Below, in pieces: positions 17,097-26,969 of a stretch of 64,000 nt of DNA; position 1 is the first letter of the stretch, and the number at the start of each line of letters is the position of its first letter. Below the pieces are notes generated by a model, which was not told where the DNA came from, made no database searches, and worked only from the letters and a program-made list of their open reading frames with translations. Location: the NCBI GenBank assembly GCA_025055795.1, contig JANWVV010000004.1:1-64000 (forward strand), read 5' to 3'. The stretch is from Gemmataceae bacterium. Lineage in GTDB: Bacteria; Planctomycetota; Planctomycetia; Gemmatales; Gemmataceae. The translations under genes and the position numbers were made by a program.

Positions 17097-18596
17097 ATGA
17101 GAAAAGACCATATCGTTTTTTTCTTTCTCGCCTGCGGCTTTTACTTTGTGGCGATGTATCCCTATACTATGGGATTTCGACGTTTTTATTTTGGTGATAG
17201 CGCCTGGCCTTACACCGTGGAATTGCTCTTGCAGGAGGGCAAAATCCCCACAGTCGACTTCGCCTATTTTTATGGTTTACCCGTCCTGATTTTTAACAAA
17301 TTCTGGTTTGCCCTGTTTGGCATGACCCCTTGGGCATTGCTGTACCTCTACATCGCCGGCATTGTGGTTTCGATGATCGGTGTCGTTCGGATTGTCACGG
17401 CATTGCAACTGGATCGACTGGGTAGTTTTATTGTAGTCGTAGCAGGACCCGTTATTGTAAATGCCGGGCACCTGTTATTAACCCCGGTGCACATTCTAGA
17501 GCCGTTGCTTCTCATCCATGCCTTAGCGGCACAATTGTATGGTCGTTATGCTTTATCCCTTCTGCTGGTCACCATCGCGGCCTTTGTCAAACCATCACTG
17601 GCTTACGTGTATGGCTTATTACTGGTTTTCCAGATAGTCACGGGCTGGTTGCCGCATGGTACCCCACCTTTATCTGAACGGCTCCGTTGGTTGCTACCTG
17701 CTGCGGGGGCTGCGGCGTTTCTCTCGGTGGCAACAATCGCCTGGTTTGGTTGGCAACCCTTCCTAGCCACACAGATACCCTGGAACGCCGGTAAGGCGTA
17801 TGCCGATTTTGGTCACGGCTTTTTTTACGGCGTGGGCCGCAACTTGTGGTGGCCTCAACCTTGGAAACCCGCCCATTACTTTTTCACCATTGCGGGTGCC
17901 TGGCTTATAGCCACTGTGGTATTGCTTCTGGGCATGCTCGTTAGCGTGCGTCACTGGCACACGCCTGTCGGACGCTATGTTCTGACTTGCGGGATTCTTC
18001 ATTGCATCTTTGTGTGCTTCCTCTTCGGCAATGAATGGTCCTGGATTTACTACCCGTACCTGCTTTTCATACCTGCCGCTGCCATATTGGATCGGGGGAT
18101 CAAAAGAGAAATAAGACCAATCTATTCCTCAACGATTATGTTGTCTCTTATTATTATCGGATTCTTACTGTTTTCTGTAATTCTACGTGGATCTATTGAT
18201 GCAGTAGATTTATGGGCAAATTGCCATCGTAATTCACAAACCAACAATATGTACGCCTGTAAAGATGAAAAACAAGCCTGGGCGGAGGTGATGGAGTTAG
18301 CCAAAAGCCAAAAGGTGTTTGTACTCAACCGTACTAGTGCCGTGCATTGGTTTTCACCACCCGTGAATGGACCACGGGTTTGGGTGCTGATCCGTTCCAT
18401 CGCAGCTCCCGGTGAGATCGAACGGATTCAGGAACAGATAGCAGCAGCCAATGTAATTGTCCGACCCCGTTGGCACGACAATCACCTGTTTGACTGGCCC
18501 GAATTTGCGCCACTATTGCAAGATTTCCGTCTGTGGCGTGAATATAACCTGTTAGACATTTACCGACGGATAAACCCTGACCCTAGCAATAAATAA
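17097..18596 (+). CDS. Polytopic membrane protein, GT-C glycosyltransferase-like
   Basis: 499 residues with about ten hydrophobic segments. The first loop (FGDSAWPYTVELLLQEGKIPTVDFAYFYGLP) resembles the catalytic loop of GT-C/ArnT-PMT glycosyltransferases, where an acidic residue near the start of the loop acts in catalysis. A polar C-terminal domain of about 100 residues follows the last segment. Lipid-linked sugar transfer outside the membrane is inferred, not shown. The start is set at MRKDHIVFFF because the preceding track residues are not membrane-like. Slightly more AT-rich than its neighbours. Confidence 0.65.
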   Translation: MRKDHIVFFFLACGFYFVAMYPYTMGFRRFYFGDSAWPYTVELLLQEGKIPTVDFAYFYGLPVLIFNKFWFALFGMTPWALLYLYIAGIVVSMIGVVRIVTALQLDRLGSFIVVVAGPVIVNAGHLLLTPVHILEPLLLIHALAAQLYGRYALSLLLVTIAAFVKPSLAYVYGLLLVFQIVTGWLPHGTPPLSERLRWLLPAAGAAAFLSVATIAWFGWQPFLATQIPWNAGKAYADFGHGFFYGVGRNLWWPQPWKPAHYFFTIAGAWLIATVVLLLGMLVSVRHWHTPVGRYVLTCGILHCIFVCFLFGNEWSWIYYPYLLFIPAAAILDRGIKREIRPIYSSTIMLSLIIIGFLLFSVILRGSIDAVDLWANCHRNSQTNNMYACKDEKQAWAEVMELAKSQKVFVLNRTSAVHWFSPPVNGPRVWVLIRSIAAPGEIERIQEQIAAANVIVRPRWHDNHLFDWPEFAPLLQDFRLWREYNLLDIYRRINPDPSNK

Positions 18597-18833
18597 CCCA
18601 CGATCTCATTTGCACTCGGATCGCTACCAAAAGCAGACAAACAGGTTTAGCAGGAATCCAATGACTTTGTCGCATCAGGATTTCTCGTTTCCAGCTAGGA
18701 AGATGCGATAAAACGGCTGTTAGTGTTTGGGTCTCCGGATAATTAGGCAGGAATTGAACCCGCCGGGCGAAATCCGTAGCATCATTCTCAGATCGATCAA
18801 GAATCTTATGGAATAGCGGAGCCAGGTAGAGCA

Positions 18834-19340
18834 ATGCGGCACATTTTGTCCGCGTTAGTGCAGAACAAACCGGGGGTACTCGCCCATATCGCCAGCATGC
18901 TGGCATCGCGAGGCTTCAACATCGATAGCCTGGCGGTCGGCGAAACCGAGCATCACGACCTGTCGCGCATGACCTTCGTGGTGCACGGGGATGACGCCGT
19001 GCTCGATCAGGTCCGCAAGCAACTGGACAAGATCGTCACCGTTGTCCGTGTTGATGACATCAGCTCCGAGAATTACGTTGAACGGGACCTGATGCTGATC
19101 AAGGTCAACTGTCCGGCCGAAAAGCGTCCCGAGGTTTTTCTGATTGCCGAGACATTCCGAGGACGGGTGGTCGACATCCAGCATAGCAATGTGATCATTG
19201 AGGTAAGCGGCACGGAAGCAAAGGTGGAGGCGTTTATCGAACTGATGCGTCCATACGGGATTCTGGAGTTAGCCCGCACCGGCCGGATCGCTCTGGTCCG
19301 TGGCGAGCCAAAACCCCAGGTGGCCGAGGAAGGAACATGA
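18834..19340 (+). CDS. ilvN: Acetolactate synthase small (regulatory) subunit
   Basis: 168 residues, normal for IlvN/IlvH. Begins with an ACT domain (HILSALVQNKPGVLAHIASMLASRGFNIDSLAVG) that binds valine for feedback inhibition of branched-chain amino acid synthesis, followed by the C-terminal domain (ERDLMLIKVNCP, VIIEVSGTEAKVEAFIELM). SD AGGTAGAGCA. The catalytic subunit gene ilvB is not next to it. Its stop overlaps the next start as ATGA. Confidence 0.95.
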   Translation: MRHILSALVQNKPGVLAHIASMLASRGFNIDSLAVGETEHHDLSRMTFVVHGDDAVLDQVRKQLDKIVTVVRVDDISSENYVERDLMLIKVNCPAEKRPEVFLIAETFRGRVVDIQHSNVIIEVSGTEAKVEAFIELMRPYGILELARTGRIALVRGEPKPQVAEEGT

Positions 19341-19660
19341 CCAGTCTGCCGGAAAAAATACTCCTGCCGACCCGTCATTTGCCGTCCGCACTGGCCGAGA
19401 CACTGGCTCAGTTGCAGGCGGGCGACCGCATCCGTATTACCCAACATCTGCGGGTGGGCAAACGCCGCTGGCAGGCCACCGTCGAGGGAACATTCCGGGA
19501 GCTGAGCTACCTGGAAACCGGTATTACCACCGACCGGCTGGTAGACGACGACATCGTGGTTCCCGTGGTGCGATTCGTTAAAGATAATGGCGAACTGAGC
19601 AGCATAACCCTGGACGAAAACACCCAGATCGAGCGACTGAAACCGGCCATTAACAAGTAG
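19337..19660 (+). CDS. Small conserved-type protein coupled to ilvN
   Basis: 107 residues, soluble. The central part looks like a small beta-barrel (DRIRITQHLRVGKRRWQATVEGTFRELSYLETGI followed by VVPVVRFVKDNGELSSITLDENTQIERL). The start overlaps the ilvN stop by four bases (ATGA), which implies translational coupling. I do not recognise a named family; a role near branched-chain amino acid synthesis is only suggested by position. Confidence 0.7.
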   Translation: MTSLPEKILLPTRHLPSALAETLAQLQAGDRIRITQHLRVGKRRWQATVEGTFRELSYLETGITTDRLVDDDIVVPVVRFVKDNGELSSITLDENTQIERLKPAINK

Positions 19661-19671
19661 AACTGGTCGTT

Positions 19672-20121
19672 TCAGTCGTCATGTCCCCAGATGCAGACTT
19701 CGAAACCGAGCAGGTCGACGTCTTCGCTGTCTTTGGTGTAGTCGCCGGGACCGCTATAATCGATGGTCAGGCGGATGTATGCCCAGAAGCAGGCCCGCAT
19801 CCCGTGCATATCGTAGCCTGCTGCATCCACGTCGGCTTCCAGCATCCAGCGCCAACGGCGACGTTCTTCACGGGTGGCATCAGCCGCTTCCTCCTGCCAG
19901 CCCTTGAGGACGCGAGCAATAACGTGGAGCACCTGCCGCCAGGTCCGTTGTTCCTGGATGTGCGCTCGCCATTCGTGCGACTGTTGTTCGACGGTGATTC
20001 CCGGCACGGTACGCAGGGCATCGAACAATTTATGCTCCAGCAGCGAGCACCGCCACGGGGAGCGTAAATAGACGGTCACTCCCGGACTGTCCAGCGTCAA
20101 ACCGTAAAACTCCACCCGCAT
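19672..20121 (-). CDS. Hypothetical protein
   Basis: 149 residues, soluble, rich in Trp and Arg in the middle (EERRRWRWMLEADVDAAGYDMHG) and acidic at the end. No family recognised. The ATG follows GAGGATCCTTAGCT, a usable ribosome site. It is convergent with the ilvN pair and lies downstream of pckA on the same strand with a 56-bp gap. Confidence 0.6.
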   Translation of the reverse strand: MRVEFYGLTLDSPGVTVYLRSPWRCSLLEHKLFDALRTVPGITVEQQSHEWRAHIQEQRTWRQVLHVIARVLKGWQEEAADATREERRRWRWMLEADVDAAGYDMHGMRACFWAYIRLTIDYSGPGDYTKDSEDVDLLGFEVCIWGHDD

Positions 20122-20177
20122 AGCTAAGGATCCTCGTGCAAGCCGGCGGTTGGACTGAGGCAGGCGGGTCAGGTGCG

Positions 20178-21746
20178 TCAGAACCGGAAGCGTCGTTCCT
20201 CCGCGACAAAGCGGGCCGCCAAAGAAGCAGCGGCTTTATCATAGGCAGCGGGGTCGGACCAGGTATCCCGAGGTCGAAACAGCCAGGAAGGTACACCAGG
20301 ACATTCACGGGGCACCGCCAGGCCAAAGTGTGGTTCCGTCTCGTAAGCAACGGCATCCAGGTCACCTTGTAAAGCAGCCGCGAGCATCTTGCGTGTCCAG
20401 GTCAGGGGAATCCGTTGTCCTGTTCCGAAGGGGCCACCGGACCAGCCGGTGTTGAGCAGCCAGACAGCCGGCCGGTGTTGCTCCAGCCGTTGCCGCAGCA
20501 TCTGGGCATATACCTGAGGGGGTCTTGGCAAAAAAGGTTGGGCAAAACAGGTACTAAACTCCGGCGTCGGCTCGTGCACCCCTGTTTCTGTCCCGGCTAC
20601 TTTGGCCGTGTAGCCGCAGAGAAAATACCGGATCGCTTGTTCCGGATCCAAGCGGGCCAGCGGAGGTAACACTCCGAACGCGTCACAGGTCAGAAAAATG
20701 ATGTGCCGCGGGTGGCTCCCCTGCCCGCTGGGTTCGTAATGAGGGATATAATGCAGCGGATATGCCGCACGCGTGTTTTCGGTTATCCGCTCATCGCTGA
20801 AATCCGGCTGGCGTGAGTACGGATCAACCGGTATGTTTTCCAGTACGCTGCCGAATCGCAACGCATTCCAGATCTGCGGTTCGCCATCGGCCGACAGATG
20901 GATAGTCTTGGCGTAGCATCCCCCTTCGAAGTTGAATATCCCCTGGTCGCTCCAGCCGTGTTCGTCATCGCCGATCAGCCGGCGGGTGCCATCGGCACTC
21001 AGCGTCGTTTTTCCCGTGCCCGACAGGCCGAAAAACAGAGCCACGTCACCGTTTCCTCCCACATTGGCGGCACAATGCATAGGAAAAACGCCTTGCTCGG
21101 GCAGCAGGAAATTCAAGACGGTGAAGATGGCCTTTTTGATTTCGCCGGCATAATGGGTACCGCCGACCAGCACCCGCCGTTGTTCGAAGTTAAGGACAAT
21201 GCAGGCGTCGCTGCGGGTACCATCGCGGACCGGATCGGCATGGAAATCGGCTGCATGCCATACTGTCCAGTCCGGTGTGAAACCCTGCAGCTCTTCCCGG
21301 GCAGGACGCAAAAACAATGCCCGGGCAAATAGACTGTGCCAGGCCTTTTCGGTCACCACCCGCAGACGCAAGCGGTAACGTGGATCGGCACCGGCATAAC
21401 CATCGAATACGTACAGGTCCCGTCCGCGAAAATGCTGCCGGAAACGTTCCAACAGACGGTTGAACAATTCGGGTTCCATGGACTGATTGGCCGACCAGTC
21501 GACACTGGCCGCGGTCCGGCTGTCCCGGACGATGTACTTATCCTTGGGGGAACGTCCCGTGCGTGGACCAGTGTAGGCGGAAAAGGCACCATTTTCTGTC
21601 AGGACCCCCTCCCGACGCCGCACCGCGTGTTCGACCAACACCGCCGACGTCAGGTGAGCAAATACCTGTCCCGGTTGGGGAATCTCGAGCACCGTTGCAT
21701 CGAACGGCGGCGTCGCTGCCAGGATGCGTTCAGATTCGAGGTTCAT
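20178..21746 (-). CDS. pckA: Phosphoenolpyruvate carboxykinase (ATP)
   Basis: Converts oxaloacetate and ATP to phosphoenolpyruvate, CO2 and ADP at the start of gluconeogenesis. 522 residues, typical. The P-loop is GLSGTGKTTLSAD, followed by RLIGDDEHGWSDQGIFNFEGGCYAKTI; GRSPKDKYIV and the C-terminal NTGWSGGPFGTGQRI are diagnostic. The start is ATG 21746 with GGGGAGAGG upstream; the track start at 21770 is a TTG inside that site. Its presence beside phosphoglycerate mutase in the window fits a gluconeogenic heterotroph. Confidence 0.97.
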   Translation of the reverse strand: MNLESERILAATPPFDATVLEIPQPGQVFAHLTSAVLVEHAVRRREGVLTENGAFSAYTGPRTGRSPKDKYIVRDSRTAASVDWSANQSMEPELFNRLLERFRQHFRGRDLYVFDGYAGADPRYRLRLRVVTEKAWHSLFARALFLRPAREELQGFTPDWTVWHAADFHADPVRDGTRSDACIVLNFEQRRVLVGGTHYAGEIKKAIFTVLNFLLPEQGVFPMHCAANVGGNGDVALFFGLSGTGKTTLSADGTRRLIGDDEHGWSDQGIFNFEGGCYAKTIHLSADGEPQIWNALRFGSVLENIPVDPYSRQPDFSDERITENTRAAYPLHYIPHYEPSGQGSHPRHIIFLTCDAFGVLPPLARLDPEQAIRYFLCGYTAKVAGTETGVHEPTPEFSTCFAQPFLPRPPQVYAQMLRQRLEQHRPAVWLLNTGWSGGPFGTGQRIPLTWTRKMLAAALQGDLDAVAYETEPHFGLAVPRECPGVPSWLFRPRDTWSDPAAYDKAAASLAARFVAEERRFRF

Positions 21747-22000
21747 AAGACATGCCTCTCCCCGGTTCAACGTCCCCGAGGGCTTCTATGCCGACCACCA
21801 AGGGCCACCGTGCTGCCGCCGTTACGGGGATAGGATTGTTTATTATAGCCGCGGCCTACCGCCGCTCCTACCGGATCGGCATCCCTTGGCCGTTTACTGC
21901 TGATGCTGATAAGCTCTATCACGTCAGCAAGGCGGTCAAGCGGCCCCGACACGGGTCCCGGACACTACCCCTGGCCTGCTCACGGCTGTGAGGATGAACC

Positions 22001-23188
22001 ATGCAGGATTTTCATGAATGGCACCTGGCCAGCGGCTACCGCTATGCGGGTATTGCCAGCGGCCTGCGTCAGGAACCGAATCGCCGCGACCTGGCCGTTA
22101 TCATCAGTGATCGGCCAGCGGCCGCTGCAGGCGTTTTTACTACCAATCGTGTGTGTGCCGCGCCGGTGCGGGTCTGTCGCGAGCGATTACCCTCGACCCA
22201 GATCCGGGCGATTGTGGTCTGCTCGGGCAACGCAAATGCCTGTACCGGCCCGCAAGGTCTGGCCGACGCCCGACGCATGACCGCCGTGGTGGCCCAGACA
22301 CTTGGCTGCCGCGAAGAACAAGTGCTAGTGGCCTCTACGGGCGTCATTGGCCGACCCTTGCCGATGCTCGTGCTGGAGGCCGCGATTCCCCTGGCCGTTC
22401 AACAGGCGATTGCTGGGGCCGATGCCCTCCGCCAGGCCGCCCAGGCCATTCTGACGACCGACACCGGCATCAAAATTGCTACACGCTGTCACCCACGCTT
22501 TACGGTCACAGCTCTGGCCAAAGGAGCGGCCATGATCGGACCAAATATGGCTACCATGCTGGCCTTTGTTCTGACGGATGCCGCCGTGTCGCTCCCTGAT
22601 CTGCGACAGACCTTGCATCTGGCCGTCGAGCCCAGCTTCCATTGCATCTCCGTGGATGGACACACCAGCACCAACGATACCGTCCTGCTGCTGGCCAACG
22701 GCACCGGTGAGCCGCTCCAAGGAGCGGACCTGGCTGCCTATCAGGAGGCGGTAACCGGTGTCTGCCTGGAACTGGCCCGCAAGATAGCCCGGGATGGCGA
22801 AGGAGCCGAACACTTCATCACCATCGACGTGGAAGGGTGCCGGAACGACGCCGAGGCCCGTCGCATTGCCCAAGCGATCGCCGAAAGCCCTCTGGTCAAA
22901 ACGGCCATTTTTGGACACGACCCCAATTGGGGCCGGATTGTCTCGGCCGCCGGCTACGCCGGTGTCGACTTCGCCGAAGAAAATCTCTCGCTATGGCTGG
23001 GCGACATGCTCTTGTATCGCCACGGGGCACCTGCCCCCTTCGACGCCGCAGCCGCCTCAGCGTACCTGAAACACAATCGTGACGTGCACATCCGCCTGCA
23101 CTTCGACCTCGGTCCGGGGCGATGCACCTTCTACACCTGTGACTTGACCACCGAATACGTCCGACTGAACGCGGAATATACAACGTAA
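22001..23188 (+). CDS. argJ: Glutamate N-acetyltransferase / ornithine acetyltransferase
   Basis: Moves acetyl between N-acetylornithine and glutamate in the cyclic arginine pathway. 395 residues. It is an Ntn-type enzyme that cleaves itself before Thr; the site reads AKGAAMIGPNMATMLAF with T185 as nucleophile. The opening (ASGYRYAGIASGLR...DLAVI) and FTTNRVCAAPV and VCSGNANACTG segments are typical. Whether it also makes N-acetylglutamate from acetyl-CoA cannot be read from the sequence. SD GTGAGGATGAACC. Confidence 0.96.
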   Translation: MQDFHEWHLASGYRYAGIASGLRQEPNRRDLAVIISDRPAAAAGVFTTNRVCAAPVRVCRERLPSTQIRAIVVCSGNANACTGPQGLADARRMTAVVAQTLGCREEQVLVASTGVIGRPLPMLVLEAAIPLAVQQAIAGADALRQAAQAILTTDTGIKIATRCHPRFTVTALAKGAAMIGPNMATMLAFVLTDAAVSLPDLRQTLHLAVEPSFHCISVDGHTSTNDTVLLLANGTGEPLQGADLAAYQEAVTGVCLELARKIARDGEGAEHFITIDVEGCRNDAEARRIAQAIAESPLVKTAIFGHDPNWGRIVSAAGYAGVDFAEENLSLWLGDMLLYRHGAPAPFDAAAASAYLKHNRDVHIRLHFDLGPGRCTFYTCDLTTEYVRLNAEYTT

Positions 23189-23291
23189 GCGCCGGTCTAT
23201 TGACCGTTCGGCACGTCTTGAGGGCGTCTATCCAAACTTGGAGACGGTCTTGACATTGGCATACGCCTGTGCCTGTTGCGGGAACCTGCCC

Positions 23292-24311
23292 ATGGTGCCC
23301 CTGGAGCAATCATACCTGTTGCAGTTACACCGCTTGGGACGGGATTACGGTGCCATAACGGCATTGAACGATATCACGCTGAGCGTACCACCGGGACGGA
23401 TCGGTCTGCTTGGTCCCAACGGGGCAGGCAAATCGACTCTACTGAAGATTCTGCTGGGACTGCTTCCGCCATCGCGGGGCAGTGGCCGATTTCTGGACAT
23501 CGACCTGAACGCTCCTGCCCGGCAACGGCGGCTTCTGCGCCGCCTGGTCGGCTTCATGCCCGAGGCTGATGCCCTGATACCCGGCTTGTCTGGTGTGGAA
23601 TACGTGGCGTTTGCCGGACAATTGTGTGGCCTGTCCCGTCGGCAGGCCCTCCGGCGGGCCCATGAGATCCTTTACTTGCTGGAACTGGACGAGGTCCGCT
23701 ATCGCCGCGTCGAAGAGTATTCTACCGGCATGCGTCAGCGAATCAAACTAGCCCAGGCCCTGGTACACGATCCAGTGGTACTGCTGCTGGACGAACCAAC
23801 CTCCGGCCTGGACCCCGCCGGCCGCGACGCGATGCTCCTTTTGCTGGACCGCCTGACAACCGAACAGCGCAAATCAGTTATTCTGTCTACCCACCTACTG
23901 GCGGATGTCGAACGGTTGTGCGATCATGTCGTGATCCTGGCCGCCGGACAGGTACGGGCCTGTGGCCCCACTCCGGCATTGAAAGATCCCCGCGGCAACC
24001 GCTTCCGCCTGGACCTGCTGGGACCAACTGAAGACTTCCTGGAACAACTCCGTCAACATCAGGTCGTTATCTTGGAGCGGCCTCTAGTCGGGGAAAGCTG
24101 GCGGGTACTGGTACCTTCACACTGGCCAACCGCACGCTTTTTCGCCCTGGCCGCGCAAACCAACGTGGTCATCCGACGCCTGCTTCCGGATGAAGAAACG
24201 CTCGAAGAACTGTTCCTCCGTTTGTTGAGTCCCCATAATGACACAAAACCGGCGGCCAACGCCCCTGTTGTTGGATACTTTGCCGATACCCCGGCTCATG
24301 ACGGCTCCTGA
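23292..24311 (+). CDS. ABC-2-type transporter ATPase 1
   Basis: 339 residues. Walker A GPNGAGKSTLL near residue 40, signature YSTGMRQRIKLAQAL in place of LSGGQ, Walker B VVLLLDEPTSGLDP, and switch His in ILSTHLLADVE. The C-terminal extension of about 110 residues is common in ABC-2 export ATPases. The start at 23292 (ATG) is preferred to the track TTG at 23238. Its 3' end overlaps the permease ORF, so the two are coupled. The exported substrate is unknown. Confidence 0.85.
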   Translation: MVPLEQSYLLQLHRLGRDYGAITALNDITLSVPPGRIGLLGPNGAGKSTLLKILLGLLPPSRGSGRFLDIDLNAPARQRRLLRRLVGFMPEADALIPGLSGVEYVAFAGQLCGLSRRQALRRAHEILYLLELDEVRYRRVEEYSTGMRQRIKLAQALVHDPVVLLLDEPTSGLDPAGRDAMLLLLDRLTTEQRKSVILSTHLLADVERLCDHVVILAAGQVRACGPTPALKDPRGNRFRLDLLGPTEDFLEQLRQHQVVILERPLVGESWRVLVPSHWPTARFFALAAQTNVVIRRLLPDEETLEELFLRLLSPHNDTKPAANAPVVGYFADTPAHDGS

Positions 24312-25236
24312 GCGTCAGTTACTGCACTACCGCCCCTGGCACCAACAGCCCCAAAGCTGGATCGCTATCCCCTGGGCCATTGCCCGTCTGGCTTTGCTCC
24401 TTATTTTCCGTTTGCGGATCTTCTGGCTGTTATTAGCCCTTGCGGCACTCAGTTTCTTTTTCTTCTTCTATGCCCAGTACCTGCTGGTCTGGATCAGTCA
24501 GCATCTGGCCGGTGAAACCGTCCGGATCGCGGGAATTCCTTTCCAGGCAGCCAACCTTTTCCGCTTCCTTGACCGCCTGGCCCTCAATGGATCCGCCCAA
24601 ACCTTTGCTAATTTCATCTGGTTCCAGGGATATATCCTGGTTATTTTGCTGGCCTTCAGCGGCTCCCTGTTGTTTGGCAACGATCTGGTCCACGGCTCCC
24701 TTACTTTTTACCTGGCCAAGCCTATCACATTGAGCCAATACCTGCTGGGGAAGTGCCTGGCAATTGCTCTGTTAGTTCTGCTAATTACCTTGGTTCCTTC
24801 GTTCATTTTGTGGCTTGAGGCAGGGTTGCTGTACGACTGGCGTACGTATTACTGGGACAACCTTCATCTGTTGGTCGGGATGGCGGGCTATTGTGCGTGC
24901 CTTACGCTGACGCTTAGTCTGCTGACAGCGGCGGCCGGCTTACTGCTCCGCCGTACGGTGCCGCTGGTTCTGGTCTGGATGGGGCTGTTTGTCCTGCTGC
25001 GGATGATGGCTAACTGGTTGACTTACGCCAGTCAGGATCCCTGCTGGCGGCTGCTCGACTTATGGAACAATCTCTATCTGTGCGGCTTGTGGTGCCTGGA
25101 CGTCGACCATGCCACTGTTCGTCCCCTGCCACAACCTGATTTTCTCAGCGCCTTCATGGCCAATACGGGTGTGATAGTTACCTGTCTTCTGGTAGCTGGT
25201 AGACAAATGGCTACGGTCACAAACAGTAACATGTGA
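24298..25236 (+). CDS. ABC-2-type permease 1
   Basis: 312 residues with about six hydrophobic segments. DLVHGSLTFYLAKPITLSQYLLGK is the typical cytoplasmic loop of ABC-2 permeases that contacts the ATPase. Starting at ATG 24298 leaves a 14-bp overlap with ATPase 1; the track start at 24238 would give 74 bp. Probably pairs with ATPase 1 as an export complex in the cytoplasmic membrane. Confidence 0.8.
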   Translation: MTAPERQLLHYRPWHQQPQSWIAIPWAIARLALLLIFRLRIFWLLLALAALSFFFFFYAQYLLVWISQHLAGETVRIAGIPFQAANLFRFLDRLALNGSAQTFANFIWFQGYILVILLAFSGSLLFGNDLVHGSLTFYLAKPITLSQYLLGKCLAIALLVLLITLVPSFILWLEAGLLYDWRTYYWDNLHLLVGMAGYCACLTLTLSLLTAAAGLLLRRTVPLVLVWMGLFVLLRMMANWLTYASQDPCWRLLDLWNNLYLCGLWCLDVDHATVRPLPQPDFLSAFMANTGVIVTCLLVAGRQMATVTNSNM

Positions 25237-25251
25237 ATTTCGTGTGACGCG

Positions 25252-26265
25252 ATGGACGGCATGGCCCCGGACTTTCCGCTGTTACGGTTCGAGGAGGTAT
25301 CCAAATGGTATGGGCCGGTGCTGGCCCTCAATCAGGTTTGCTGGGAATTCAGCGGGGGGATTGTAGGGCTGGTTGGGGCCAATGGGGCAGGGAAATCGAC
25401 GTTTTTACGTCTGGCCGCGGGGCAGATCCGTCCCACCTTGGGGTCGGTCACGGTCGCCGGGCGAGAGGCTTGGGATTGGCGCAGCCGCCGGCTGATCGGC
25501 TATTGTCCTGCTGCGGACGCGTTTTTCTATGATCTGACTGGTCGAGAATTTGTATATGTCATGGCACGTTTGTGTGGCTTTTCGGCTCGTCAGGCCCACA
25601 AGGCCACGGCCGCCGTCCTGGAACGCCTCCACATGACCACTTTTGCCCACCGACCCATCTATGGGTATTCCCGGGGCATGCGGCAGAAGGTCAAACTGGC
25701 GCAGGCCCTGGTGCACCAACCACCGCTACTGATCCTGGACGAACCGTTGGCCGGTATCGATCCGTTGGGGCGTCATGAGTTGATCCAGCTTTTCCGGGAA
25801 TTGCATCAGCAGGGGCACGCACTGCTCATTTCCAGTCACGAATTGGAGGCGTTAGAGCAACTGACCGACTCGGTGCTGATCCTAAGTCAGGGGCGGGTAG
25901 CCGCCGCGGGTACCATCCGGGACATACGGGCGCAGTTGCAGGCCTGGCCGATTACGGTCCGCATCGATGTGGACGCTCCGCGGCAATTAGCCCGCCATCT
26001 AATCGAATGGTCCGAGGTACTGGCTATCGAGTGGCCGGCGGCCGCATCCCCTCAGCATTTCCCGAGCAGTTCCCCTTTCACCACGGATACTTTGCTAGTG
26101 CGGATCTGCAACCCCGCCGTCTTTTTCACACGTCTGACGCAATTGCTAGCTCAGGGGCATTGGAACGTCCGCCATCTGGAACCTCTCGACGAGTCGGCCC
26201 ATGCCCTCCTCGGCTACTTAATTTCAGGCGATATGTTTTCCTCCAAAATGGTAAATGGCTTGTAA
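25252..26265 (+). CDS. ABC-2-type transporter ATPase 2
   Basis: 337 residues. Walker A GANGAGKSTFLRL, signature YSRGMRQKVKLAQAL, Walker B LLILDEPLAGIDP, switch His in ISSHELEALE. About 15 bp after permease 1, so in the same operon. The last residues after LDESAHALLGYLISG look unlike a normal end, and the last 52 bp overlap the opposite-strand GYF gene; the natural C-terminus may have been altered by the AT-rich insertion. The matching permease is probably the gene at 29077. Confidence 0.85.
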   Translation: MDGMAPDFPLLRFEEVSKWYGPVLALNQVCWEFSGGIVGLVGANGAGKSTFLRLAAGQIRPTLGSVTVAGREAWDWRSRRLIGYCPAADAFFYDLTGREFVYVMARLCGFSARQAHKATAAVLERLHMTTFAHRPIYGYSRGMRQKVKLAQALVHQPPLLILDEPLAGIDPLGRHELIQLFRELHQQGHALLISSHELEALEQLTDSVLILSQGRVAAAGTIRDIRAQLQAWPITVRIDVDAPRQLARHLIEWSEVLAIEWPAAASPQHFPSSSPFTTDTLLVRICNPAVFFTRLTQLLAQGHWNVRHLEPLDESAHALLGYLISGDMFSSKMVNGL

Positions 26266-26969
26266 AAATGTCTACTACTCACATTTTTATCCATCCATAC
26301 TCGAATGGAGTTGTAAAGTTCTTTGTTTAGCTTGCTGATTTCTGCGTAGTCCAACTCTGCAGGCACCCACAGTTTTGTCTCCAGATCTTGTTCAAGACAA
26401 ATGATACCATGTACTGGTTGCCCTGATTGATTATATTTCACAAAGAATATTATCTTGTCTTGAAAGTCATGCTTCTTCGATATTGTAAATGTCCGCCACT
26501 TTTCTTCCAGTAATTTACTTCGTCTTAATCTGTACAGCTCTTTGAGCGCTATATCATCACCCTTGTATTCCATTTTCCTAATAGATTCGACCGCTGCTTT
26601 TGGACTAGTAAAGTCATAGTGATTTAGTCGCTTAGTAGAATATAGATTAGTAGAATATAGAGATACAATAATTATGGCTATTATCGAAAGAATACATGCG
26701 AATATAGAAAGAGATACCTGGATATAATACATACGAGGCAATCGTATCATCTCATTAGTCGTTTGTTCAACCATGTCCACACCAAGTTCGCAAGAGCTAT
26801 TAGAAAAAAGGTTTCGGATTTTGCTAGCTGGAACCCACTCGCTCATACCCTCTTTCCAGACTAGATCAGTAGGTAATAGCTGCCCATCGTCAGCCAATTT
26901 CTTTAGTTCCGTGGAGGACACCGGCCCAGCCTGCACGCCTTTATGGGCATAGTACCACTTCTTCGTCAT
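26214..26969 (-). CDS. GYF-domain membrane protein
   Basis: 251 residues. An N-terminal GYF_2 domain (KWYYAHKGVQAGPVSSTELKKLADDGQL...VWKEGMSEWVPASKI, about 4-52) is followed by one membrane segment (SLSIFACILSIIAIIIVSLY) and a 120-residue C-terminal domain that I do not recognise. GYF_2 is thought to bind Pro-rich or membrane partners. The gene is strongly AT-rich with Lys/Ile/Asn-rich codons, unlike its neighbours, which points to transfer. SD CGAGGAGATACAT gives a very good start. Its 3' end overlaps ATPase 2. Confidence 0.8.
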   Translation of the reverse strand: MTKKWYYAHKGVQAGPVSSTELKKLADDGQLLPTDLVWKEGMSEWVPASKIRNLFSNSSCELGVDMVEQTTNEMIRLPRMYYIQVSLSIFACILSIIAIIIVSLYSTNLYSTKRLNHYDFTSPKAAVESIRKMEYKGDDIALKELYRLRRSKLLEEKWRTFTISKKHDFQDKIIFFVKYNQSGQPVHGIICLEQDLETKLWVPAELDYAEISKLNKELYNSIRVWMDKNVSSRHFYKPFTILEENISPEIK

